Assembly (NCBI RefSeq): GCF_001425825.1
Contig: NZ_LMDM01000023.1
Span: 489,237-553,236 of the forward strand
Origin: Rhizobacter sp. Root1238
Lineage (GTDB): Bacteria; Pseudomonadota; Gammaproteobacteria; Burkholderiales; Burkholderiaceae_C
Length of the DNA stretch: 64,000 nt
Direction of reading: 5' to 3'
Shown piece after piece: positions 1 to 6,975 of the stretch. The notes under the pieces are model-generated. The model had not been told where the DNA came from. It was given only the letters and a program-made list of their open reading frames with translations, and ran no database searches. Position numbers and translations under genes: made by a program. Position 1 is the first letter of the stretch; every line of letters begins with the position of its first letter.

Positions 1-676
1 GGGTGTCCAGCGGAGAGCGCAGGTTTTCCTGCTGGGCGGCGCGCGAGTCGCTCATCGCCTCGTCAGCGAGCGTCAATGCATCCCGCACGTCCTGGCGCAG
101 CTTCTGCGCGCTTGCGGCACGCCAGTAGGCGCCACGCACATCCTGCACCAGCAGGTGCGTGGCCTTGCGCCGGCGCTCGGCGGCGGCCAGCAGCCGGTCG
201 CCGGCCTGGCGCGCGTTGTACGACGCGAGGCCGTAGTCGAGCAGGCTCCAGCTCAGCGTCAGGGAGCTCAGCGTGTGGTTGCGATCCTGCGAGATCGACG
301 GATTGGCCAGCGACGGAGCACCCGTGACGGAATCGATGCTGTTGGCGACACGGTCCTTGTCGCGCGACGTGTAGCCCGCCGCGGCCACGAGCTTGGGCAG
401 GCGGTCATGTCCGGCCTCCTCGAATTGGCGCAGTGCGAGGGCTTCCTCGAACTGGCGGGCACGGCGGTCCAGGTTGTACTTGAGTGCGCGCGCAATGGCT
501 TCGTCCAGGCCGAGACGGCTGCCCAGGGGTTCGACGTCCTGTCGAATCGCCTGGCGGTCAGCGCGGCTGGTCTGGGCGAGGTCGAGAGGTTCCAGGCGGG
601 CCGGCGGCGTCGAGCAAGCGGACAGGATTCCCAGTTGCAGGAAGAGGGCAGGCAGGATACAGGCGCGGATGTTCAT
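1..676 (-). CDS. TolC-family outer-membrane efflux lipoprotein (3' end outside window)
   Basis: The gene reads leftward from an ATG at 676 and stays open to the window edge, giving about 225 visible residues. The N-terminus is a lipoprotein signal peptide ending in LSAC, with the lipidated Cys at residue 21. The helical, Ala/Arg/Leu-rich sequence that follows, with runs such as LDEAIARALKYNLD and SLTLSWSLLDYGLA, is typical of the first half of outer-membrane efflux proteins (TolC/OprM/NodT type). These form the outer-membrane channel of tripartite efflux or type I secretion pumps. The pump partners would lie left of the window. It is divergent from the DUF6502 gene. The family is clear; the substrate cannot be told. 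Confidence 0.8.
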   Translation of the reverse strand, partial: MNIRACILPALFLQLGILSACSTPPARLEPLDLAQTSRADRQAIRQDVEPLGSRLGLDEAIARALKYNLDRRARQFEEALALRQFEEAGHDRLPKLVAAAGYTSRDKDRVANSIDSVTGAPSLANPSISQDRNHTLSSLTLSWSLLDYGLASYNARQAGDRLLAAAERRRKATHLLVQDVRGAYWRAASAQKLRQDVRDALTLADEAMSDSRAAQQENLRSPLDT

Positions 677-883
677 GCAGGATCTGGTGGGCTGGCCCGG
701 GCTGGCAGCCGCCACACACGAACCCGTATCGCATGCAGCGTGCACGGCGCGAAGAACCGCGACGTGCCGATGGGCATATCGGCACTATGTCCCGTGGCCT
801 GGAGGCATGACCCGGCGAGTAGTCGAGACAAAGCGCCGCTTTTCTCTTGCATGACCGCATCGGATTCGATTGACTCATTTGAG

Positions 884-905
884 ATTTGGGATAAAAATCC
901 CAAAT
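884..905. promoter_or_regulatory. Perfect palindrome abutting the DUF6502 start codon (putative operator)
   Basis: ATTTGGGAT (884-892), a four-base spacer AAAA and ATCCCAAAT (897-905) form a perfect 9-bp inverted repeat that ends on the base before the ATG at 906. The site is AT-rich inside GC-rich DNA. A bound protein would block initiation or translation of the DUF6502 gene. Because that protein has a helix-turn-helix-like segment, autoregulation is an attractive inference. No recognisable Shine-Dalgarno sequence remains between palindrome and ATG. Confidence 0.55.
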
Positions 906-1751
906 ATGAACCAGACGATTGCCGTGCAGAACGCGGTCGCCAGCGCCATCACCCGCGTCTTGCGGCCCTTGGTGCGGCTGCTGCTTCGCCATTCGATCCC
1001 CTTTGCGGCCTTCCAGGAGCTGGCGAAGCACGTCTACGTCGAGGTGGTACTCCAGGAGTTCGCGCTGCCGGGCAAGAAGGCGTCGATCTCTCGCGCGTCG
1101 ATCCTGACGGGCCTCTCCCGCAAGGATGTCCAGCGGCTGCTGGAAAGCGACGGCCCGGACAGTGCCGCCACCGCGCAGGAATACAACCGCGCGGCCCGCG
1201 TTCTCACAGGGTGGATCCGGGATGCGGAATACCTCGACCGCTCTGGCGAGCCCTTGCCCATCGAATTCGAGGGAGAGCGTAGCTTTGCCACGCTGGTCAA
1301 GCGATACAGCGGCGACATGCCGGCCCGCGCCGTGCTCGATGAGCTGCTGCGCGTCGGTGCGATCGGCAGGCGCGAAGACGGGCTCATCGAGCCGTTGCAG
1401 CGCGCCTACGTGCCGCAGGCCGGCGTGCTGGAAAAACTGAGCATCCTCGGGCGCGACACGTCCGACCTGATTGACACCATCGACCACAACATCCAGCACG
1501 GCTCGACCGACCCGCGGTACCAGCGCAAGGTCATGTACGACGGCATTCCGTCCCGCGACCTGGGGGCGTTCCGCAAGCTCAGTGCGGCGAAGGCGCAAGC
1601 CTTGCTCGAGACCTTGGACAGCTGGCTCGCCGCGCACGACGTCGACGATGAGCCCGGGGAACCCTCCGTCCCTCGATCTCGCGTCGGGCTGGGCATCTAC
1701 TACTTCGAGGAGCCGCTGACGGCTCCCGACACGCAAAGAGGTTCGACATGA
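906..1751 (+). CDS. DUF6502 family protein, copy 1 (putative HTH regulator)
   Basis: This 281-residue protein resembles the DUF6502 family, which has no assigned function. Residues about 59-80 (SISRASILTGLSRKDVQRLL) look like a helix-turn-helix, which suggests DNA binding. I chose the ATG at 906 over an in-frame TTG at 870 because the longer start would run through the palindrome at 884-905. The stop overlaps the start of the DUF4382 lipoprotein gene by four bases (ATGA), so the two are probably translationally coupled. About 92% of the residues from position 69 onward recur in a second, truncated copy at 34.2 kb. The domain family is recognised from memory; the regulatory role is inferred. 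Confidence 0.7.
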   Translation: MNQTIAVQNAVASAITRVLRPLVRLLLRHSIPFAAFQELAKHVYVEVVLQEFALPGKKASISRASILTGLSRKDVQRLLESDGPDSAATAQEYNRAARVLTGWIRDAEYLDRSGEPLPIEFEGERSFATLVKRYSGDMPARAVLDELLRVGAIGRREDGLIEPLQRAYVPQAGVLEKLSILGRDTSDLIDTIDHNIQHGSTDPRYQRKVMYDGIPSRDLGAFRKLSAAKAQALLETLDSWLAAHDVDDEPGEPSVPRSRVGLGIYYFEEPLTAPDTQRGST

Positions 1752-2929
1752 AGACACTCAGAATCGCTGGCGCCAGTCTTGTGGCATCTGTCCTGATCGC
1801 CGCGGGCTGTGGCGGCAGTGGCGGTGGCATCGGCGGAACGGGACAGGACGAGGGCACGATGCGGGTGTCGATAGGCGATGCACCGGCGTGCGGGTACGAC
1901 GCGGTGAACGTCACCATAGAGCGGGTTCGGGTGAACAAGAGCGCAACTGCAGGGGATGACGATGCCGGCTGGTCGGAGGTGGTGCTGTCGCCGGCACGCC
2001 GCATCGATTTGCTCACGCTGACCAACGGCGTGCTGGAAGACCTTGGGCAGACCTCGTTGCCGGCGGGCAAGTACACCCAGCTTCGGCTGGTGCTGGCGTC
2101 GAACGACGCGGCGCTTCCGCTTGCCAATTCGGTGGTGCCGACAGGTGGCCACGAGACCGCGCTCGAGACGCCGAGCGCCCAGCAGACCGGCCTCAAGCTG
2201 AACCTCGATGTGGATGTTCCCGCCGGGAAGGTGGTCGACGTCGCCCTCGACTTCGACGCATGCAGGTCCGTCGTTCGACTCGGCAACTCCGGCCGCTACA
2301 ACCTGAAGCCTGTGTTGTCCGCGACGACGGTGTTGTCGGACGCCGGGCAGCGGGTGGTGGGCTACGTGGACCCGACCATCTCGGTCGCCGGGACGATCGT
2401 GTCGCTGCAAAGCGGCGGCACCGTGGTCAAGGCCACCGCGGCGGACACGACCGGAAAGTTCGTGCTGTACCCCGTCCCCACCGGAAGCTACGACCTCGTG
2501 GTCAGCACCACGGGACGTGTGACGGCAGTGATGACCGGCGTGCCCGTGAGCACCACGGCATACACCTACGTCGGCAGCGCCAGTGCCCCGCTTGCTCCGC
2601 CCGTCTCGACGCCCGCAGACCGGCTCGTGAGCGGAACGGTGACGCCGGCCACGGCCGCCGTTCGCGCGCTCCAGACGCTCGGCGGCAACGTCACCGTCGA
2701 GGTGCGCAGCGGCATCGTCGACGGTCTCAACGGTGGCTTCCAACTGCTGTTGCCCAACGGCGCCCCTGTCGTGTCGCCGTATGCCGCAGATCCCCTTTTG
2801 CTGAACTTCAAGGCGGACGCAGGAGCGGCAAGCCGTTACGTCGTGGAAGCCACTTCCTCTGGCGTCTCGAAGACACAGGCGGTGGATACGTCCGCACCCG
2901 TCGCTGACTTGAACTTCACATTCCCCTGA
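1748..2929 (+). CDS. DUF4382 domain lipoprotein, copy 1
   Basis: The 393-residue protein begins with a lipoprotein signal peptide (lipobox LIAAGC, Cys21) followed by a Gly-rich linker. Residues about 36-170 match DUF4382 (MRVSIGDAPACGY, ITIERVRV-like and LPAGKYTQLRLVL segments). A beta-rich region at about 205-275 resembles a carboxypeptidase-regulatory-like Ig fold (GKFVLYPVPTGSYDLVV). It should be anchored in the outer or inner membrane facing the periplasm or outside. Its start overlaps the DUF6502 stop, and the methyltransferase-fold gene follows after 11 bases, so the three form one operon. No function is known for the family. A close paralogue lies at 34814-35992. Confidence 0.8.
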   Translation: MKTLRIAGASLVASVLIAAGCGGSGGGIGGTGQDEGTMRVSIGDAPACGYDAVNVTIERVRVNKSATAGDDDAGWSEVVLSPARRIDLLTLTNGVLEDLGQTSLPAGKYTQLRLVLASNDAALPLANSVVPTGGHETALETPSAQQTGLKLNLDVDVPAGKVVDVALDFDACRSVVRLGNSGRYNLKPVLSATTVLSDAGQRVVGYVDPTISVAGTIVSLQSGGTVVKATAADTTGKFVLYPVPTGSYDLVVSTTGRVTAVMTGVPVSTTAYTYVGSASAPLAPPVSTPADRLVSGTVTPATAAVRALQTLGGNVTVEVRSGIVDGLNGGFQLLLPNGAPVVSPYAADPLLLNFKADAGAASRYVVEATSSGVSKTQAVDTSAPVADLNFTFP

Positions 2930-2940
2930 AGCCTGCAAAG

Positions 2941-3411
2941 ATGTCGAAGCCCAAGACAACCGCCCAGCGATTGCAATCCCGAGCCTTCACGCCGGGGTGG
3001 GGTCCACTCTCCACCGCGATGTGGGAAGACGGGAAGGACAGCGACTTCATGAGGTACCGCCCGACCTGCCTCTCCGTGATTGCCATCGGAGGGGAGAACA
3101 GGTCGGACCTCGAAGGCCTGCTGATGGAATGCAACGTGGAACTGACGGTCGTGGAAAAGTCAGCCGCAGTCATCGAAGACCTCAAGCAGCGTTTCGGCAC
3201 GCTTTCCAAGTACGTCGCGTGGAAGGTGGGTGACGTCGTCGACCTCGATCTTCCCGATCACGCCTACGATCTCTGGTTCGATGCGAGGCACTACGGAACG
3301 ATGCTTTGCGAAACGCAGCGAGCCAAGTATGTGGACAAGATGCGCCGCTGCGTGCGTGCGGGTGGAACGACCATGGTGGCAGGGCATCCAGCCACCTGTC
3401 GCGGCAAGTAG
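2941..3411 (+). CDS. Small methyltransferase-fold protein, copy 1
   Basis: The 156-residue protein has the strand/helix pattern of a class I SAM-dependent methyltransferase. A first strand (LSVIAIGGENRSD) is followed by a second ending in an acidic residue (VELTVVE), a motif-II-like DLDLPDHAYDLWFDARH and a late strand GGTTMVAGHP. The usual Gly-rich SAM loop (GxGxG) after the first strand is not intact, so SAM binding is uncertain. The protein is also short for the family. It is the last gene of the DUF6502-DUF4382 operon. A paralogue at 36004-36474 keeps the same altered loop, which suggests a shared, constrained function rather than decay. Confidence 0.55.
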   Translation: MSKPKTTAQRLQSRAFTPGWGPLSTAMWEDGKDSDFMRYRPTCLSVIAIGGENRSDLEGLLMECNVELTVVEKSAAVIEDLKQRFGTLSKYVAWKVGDVVDLDLPDHAYDLWFDARHYGTMLCETQRAKYVDKMRRCVRAGGTTMVAGHPATCRGK

Positions 3412-3465
3412 ACAGGGGGCTGGTCGAGGCGTTGGTATTCGCTGCCGCAGTTCGGAAGCTCGCTA

Positions 3466-4518
3466 TCAATGCCGATGCGCATGGTGCTCGTCGGGGACGT
3501 GAGCATGCGTGTGACGAACGGCCACATGGCGATGGACGTGGCTGTGCGAATCGTGCAGCTCGGGATCGTGGCCGTGGTCATGGTGGCCATCGTCGTGCGA
3601 GTGCGCGTGCTCGTGCTCAATTTCTTCGTGCTCGTGGACATGCTCATGCCCTTCGACCAGGTGCAGCACGATCCCGGCAATCATGAGCAACGCGCCGCCG
3701 AACATCCATGCTGTTGAGCCGCGCTCGCCGAGTGCCGCGGCGACCGCCGCACCCACGAACGGAGCGAACGCGAACACGGAGCCGGTTCTGGCTGCGCCAA
3801 ATGCGCGTTGCGCCACCAGGTAGAAGCGCAAGCTCAACCCGTAGCCCGTTGCACCGACGCCCAGTAGTGCGGCCGCGGCCCAAAGCTGAGGCAGTGGCTC
3901 GCGGAACGCGAGCGCCAGCAGGCTCGTCGCGCACGCGCCCAATGCAGCTTTGACCATCACGACCTGGCCGGGGTCGCGCTCGGCGACGCTGCGCGAAAGC
4001 ATGTTGTCGACGCCCCAGGCCACCGTCGCGGCCGTGACGGCGAGCAGGCCGATCACCTGCGTTGCACCCGTCTGAGCGCGGTCGAGCACCAGCGCCATGC
4101 CGCCGAGCGTCAGCAGCGTCATCGCAAGCATCACGCGTCGATCGAGTGTCTCGCGATACCAGAAGCGGGCGAGAATGGCGGTAAAGACGGCCTCCAACGA
4201 GAGCATCAGCGAGGCACTGGTTCCACTTGTTTGCTGCAGGCCCCAGGCCAGCGCCACCGGGCCGATCACCGCGCCGGAAAGCGCCATCAGCACGATCCGC
4301 TTCGCGTCGCTCTTCTGAAGCCGCGCTTCCTGCTCTGCGGGTTTGCGGACGAGCGCGCCGACAAGCGCCGCGCCGGCATAGAGCAGCGCCGCAGTCGAGA
4401 AGCTGCCCACGCCGGCCCCAAAGCGCTGCACCATCGGCGTGCTGACGCCGAAGAGGAAAGCAGCAGTCAATGCAAAAAGCCCACCACGAAGGGCTGGGAG
4501 AGCTGTCGAGTTCGCCAT
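3466..4518 (-). CDS. EamA/DMT-family transporter with His-rich C-terminal tail
   Basis: The 350-residue protein has about ten hydrophobic segments arranged as two EamA repeats, typical of inner-membrane drug/metabolite transporters. From about residue 288 the C-terminus becomes a charged, histidine-rich tail (HEHVHEHEE, HSHDDGHHDHGHD, HAHVPDEHHAHRH). DMT proteins normally end soon after the last helix. Such tails bind Zn, Ni or Co ions in other transporters, so a link to metal handling is plausible but inferred. It is convergent with the methyltransferase-fold gene, and its last bases lie near the right edge of the duplicated segment. Confidence 0.8.
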   Translation of the reverse strand: MANSTALPALRGGLFALTAAFLFGVSTPMVQRFGAGVGSFSTAALLYAGAALVGALVRKPAEQEARLQKSDAKRIVLMALSGAVIGPVALAWGLQQTSGTSASLMLSLEAVFTAILARFWYRETLDRRVMLAMTLLTLGGMALVLDRAQTGATQVIGLLAVTAATVAWGVDNMLSRSVAERDPGQVVMVKAALGACATSLLALAFREPLPQLWAAAALLGVGATGYGLSLRFYLVAQRAFGAARTGSVFAFAPFVGAAVAAALGERGSTAWMFGGALLMIAGIVLHLVEGHEHVHEHEEIEHEHAHSHDDGHHDHGHDPELHDSHSHVHRHVAVRHTHAHVPDEHHAHRH

Positions 4519-5127
4519 GAGTGGGATGCTACCGAGGACACTGGAGACGTTGCCTCACCATTCCGACGGCCCTAGTGTCGACCCCGGACTGAGGTATCGC
4601 GAGCCAGCATCGAATCTGCGTTGTTCTGTGCGAGCTCGTTGGTGCTGGCGATGATGATCACTTCAGACTGCAAGCCGTAGGAGGCGACCCAGCCATCAGA
4701 AGACCGCTTGCAGAGGAACCGGTCATTCAATTCAGCTTCTGCTGCAGGGACTGTGCGACCTGCCTCGCACCGAGATGCAAAGGACGAATAACACGGTCGG
4801 CAGTCGGTCTAGTTGGTCAAACAAGCAGTCAACCCGAACAACCAAAGGAAGGTCGTTTGGATAACATCGCCGACACTGCAGCGATAATCGTCTCGTGGCG
4901 CGCCGATCATCCAGCGCCTAAGATCGCCGTCGCTCTCGACTTATCGATCCGCAAAGAGGGGCAAGGTGTTTGCGCCCTTGGCAACCAGCTTCTGAACAGT
5001 CGCAGTCCGTCCGCTTGGGTCTTCTTGCCCGCCACGCGTCTGACTGGCACTTGGCCACGCTCAATCGCGAACTTCGCATCGGACCTTTGACGCTGAACTA
5101 CTGTTCGCTCGACGTTAGGCATCGCTT
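4519..5127. other. Gene-free stretch left of the defence island with decayed coding sequence
   Basis: No convincing start-to-stop gene was found here. On the minus strand a frame is open from about 4810 to a stop at 4572 (about 79 codons) and reads like protein (SYGLQSEVIIIASTNELAQ), but it has no usable start and an in-frame stop sits just upstream. I take it as the tail of a lost gene. The right part (4857-5127) holds only short frames without ribosome-binding sites. The stretch separates the EamA gene from gajB and may mark the edge of the acquired island. Confidence 0.4.
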
Positions 5128-6975
5128 TCAAGAAAGGTTCGCCAGAAACCGAGATCTAGCCTGCCTGCGCGTTCCGCCCCACGGCATTACACGCGTGGCG
5201 GGGTAGCTCAGATAGAGAAGACGCTTGGATCTGGTGACCGCCACGAACGCGTTGCGGACCTCCTCGGCCTGTTCTTTCGCGCCTGAGGCTCTCCAATCGG
5301 GGAACGTTCCTTCGGCCATCCCAGCCAGAAACACCACGTCGAACTCCAGGCCCTTGGAAGAGTGGACCGTGAGAAGAGCAACGCCTTCGCGAGCCGCCTT
5401 CTGCGTGTTGCCCAGCGCTTTGCTGCTAAGAAATGCCGTGAGCGAAATCGACCCGCTTGCCGCCCTGAGATACTGATCCCACTCATGTCGGAACACGACG
5501 GTGTCTTCGTAGATCGCCAGTCGATCGGGCTCGTCCAAGTTGTCTGCGTGATCTTCCAGACGCTTGAGCGCGGGCATTAGGTCCAAACGCGCTTGGCCCG
5601 CGCTCATCGTGTCGAGGGCCTCGCAGACCGTCACGGCGTTCCGCGACTGCGTCGCCTGCGCGATGGCTCGGAGCGATTGCAGGTAGCCGTCGGGGGTCGA
5701 TGACGGCTCCGCAGCCTTCCACTTTTTCGCCAACGCCGACATGTGAAGGCGGTCCTTCGGGTTGGCCAGCACGCGCAGCGCAAGTTGAAACTCCTCGACC
5801 AAGGCCGACTCGTTCTCGTGATTGGCCGATAGGCGTTTGTAGTGGGCGATGCTGCGCTCTTTGAGCTCGGCTTCAATCGCCAACAGCGCGAATCGAGTGC
5901 GGCCCAGGATGGCGCACTTCGACGGCTCGACGCCGCCCTCGACATCGGGGTGTCCTTCGGCGAAGAGCCTTTGCAACTCGTTGGCCACCTGTCGCGCTTC
6001 GTCCTGCTCGTCGAGCCCCATGATGATTTGGACCGCTCCCTCAATGGGAAGCTGCATCGCCACCATGTAGTTGGGATCGAGCCTCTGAGCCAGCCCGACG
6101 ACCGCCTTGGACGACCTGTAGTTCGCCGTGAGCGCGACCCGCTTGGCCCCGAACTCGACGCCGAAGCGTTCCATGTATTCCGGGCTCGACGTGTTGAAGC
6201 CGTAGATGGATTGGCGCGGATCACCAACCAACATCACGTTCTTGTATCCGTTGCCGCACAACGCGCAAATCACGGCGTATTGGGCCTCATTCATGTCTTG
6301 GGCCTCGTCGATGCAAACGAAGCGATAGAGGCGCCGATACAAGTCCGCGAGCTTTGGATTTCCGACCAAGAGGCGATACGTCAGGAGCAGAAGATCGTCG
6401 AAGTCGTAGGCGTTGCACGCTCGCATGCCCGCCTCGTATGCGTCGAGAGCACGCTTGACCAGCTCATCTTCGATCACAGCGCAAGTAATCGGGTGTGACT
6501 TCACGTGGGAGATGCCCGTCAGCCACTTGTCGACCTGTCGGTTCCGCTCTTTGGCGTCTTCGATTTGTCCGATCGCGTCCGAAAGGAACGGGTCTTCGTC
6601 GATCGCCTTGAGCAACACGTCTTTGCGGTCCTTGAACTGCTCGAAGATGTTGGGGACGCCTTCGATGCCGACGAGCCTGCCCCGCTCGGTGAGCAGGTCC
6701 AGGCAAAAGCTGTGCAACGTGCCGATAAAGGCGCGCTCGCGCTCGTCGCCCAGATCTTGCAGCCGATCCTTCATCTCGTCGGCCGCCTTGTTGGTGAAGG
6801 TCAGAGCCAACACGCGGAAGTGTCCGCGAACGCTCGTGAGGAGATTGCGGATGCGTTCGGTTAGAACGCGGGTTTTGCCCGACCCGGGGCCGGCCTCGAC
6901 CAGCAGCGGGCCATCTACATGCTCGACAACTTCCCTCTGCTCCGCGGAGAGCCTGGCATTGAACGGCGCATTCAT
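5128..6975 (-). CDS. gajB: UvrD/PcrA-like helicase, Gabija GajB-like
   Basis: The 615-residue protein is a superfamily 1A helicase. It has a Q-motif region (LSAEQREVV), Walker A GPGSGKT with K34, Walker B IDEAQD at 222-227, motif III GDPRQSIYGF and motif VI AVTRSKRLLYLSYP near the C-terminus. Its start overlaps the stop of the OLD-family nuclease gene by four bases. A GajA-type OLD-TOPRIM nuclease followed by a UvrD-like protein is the layout of the Gabija anti-phage system, where GajB senses nucleic-acid or nucleotide state and works with GajA. It is longer than the roughly 500-residue Bacillus GajB, so it belongs to a longer subtype. Confidence 0.85.
   Translation of the reverse strand: MNAPFNARLSAEQREVVEHVDGPLLVEAGPGSGKTRVLTERIRNLLTSVRGHFRVLALTFTNKAADEMKDRLQDLGDERERAFIGTLHSFCLDLLTERGRLVGIEGVPNIFEQFKDRKDVLLKAIDEDPFLSDAIGQIEDAKERNRQVDKWLTGISHVKSHPITCAVIEDELVKRALDAYEAGMRACNAYDFDDLLLLTYRLLVGNPKLADLYRRLYRFVCIDEAQDMNEAQYAVICALCGNGYKNVMLVGDPRQSIYGFNTSSPEYMERFGVEFGAKRVALTANYRSSKAVVGLAQRLDPNYMVAMQLPIEGAVQIIMGLDEQDEARQVANELQRLFAEGHPDVEGGVEPSKCAILGRTRFALLAIEAELKERSIAHYKRLSANHENESALVEEFQLALRVLANPKDRLHMSALAKKWKAAEPSSTPDGYLQSLRAIAQATQSRNAVTVCEALDTMSAGQARLDLMPALKRLEDHADNLDEPDRLAIYEDTVVFRHEWDQYLRAASGSISLTAFLSSKALGNTQKAAREGVALLTVHSSKGLEFDVVFLAGMAEGTFPDWRASGAKEQAEEVRNAFVAVTRSKRLLYLSYPATRVMPWGGTRRQARSRFLANLS

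Larger units (their letters stand above)
1110..3455 (+). repeat. Segmental duplication, copy 1 (partner at 34175-36515)
   Basis: DNA from about 1110 inside the DUF6502 gene to about 3455, just past the methyltransferase-fold gene, is matched in the same orientation at about 34175-36515. The left boundary is sharp at GGCCTCTCCCGCAAGGATGT. On the right the match fades after the third gene. I count 17 substitutions in roughly 212 aligned DUF6502 residues, and many third-position differences, so the duplication is not very recent. Confidence 0.85.

Noticed and set aside
4913..5122. GCCTAA and GTTAGGC about 200 bases apart, resembling the ends of an integron attC site
   Set aside because: The first box lacks the AAC end, the inner L boxes are not seen, the spacing is longer than usual and no cassette-like gene follows.
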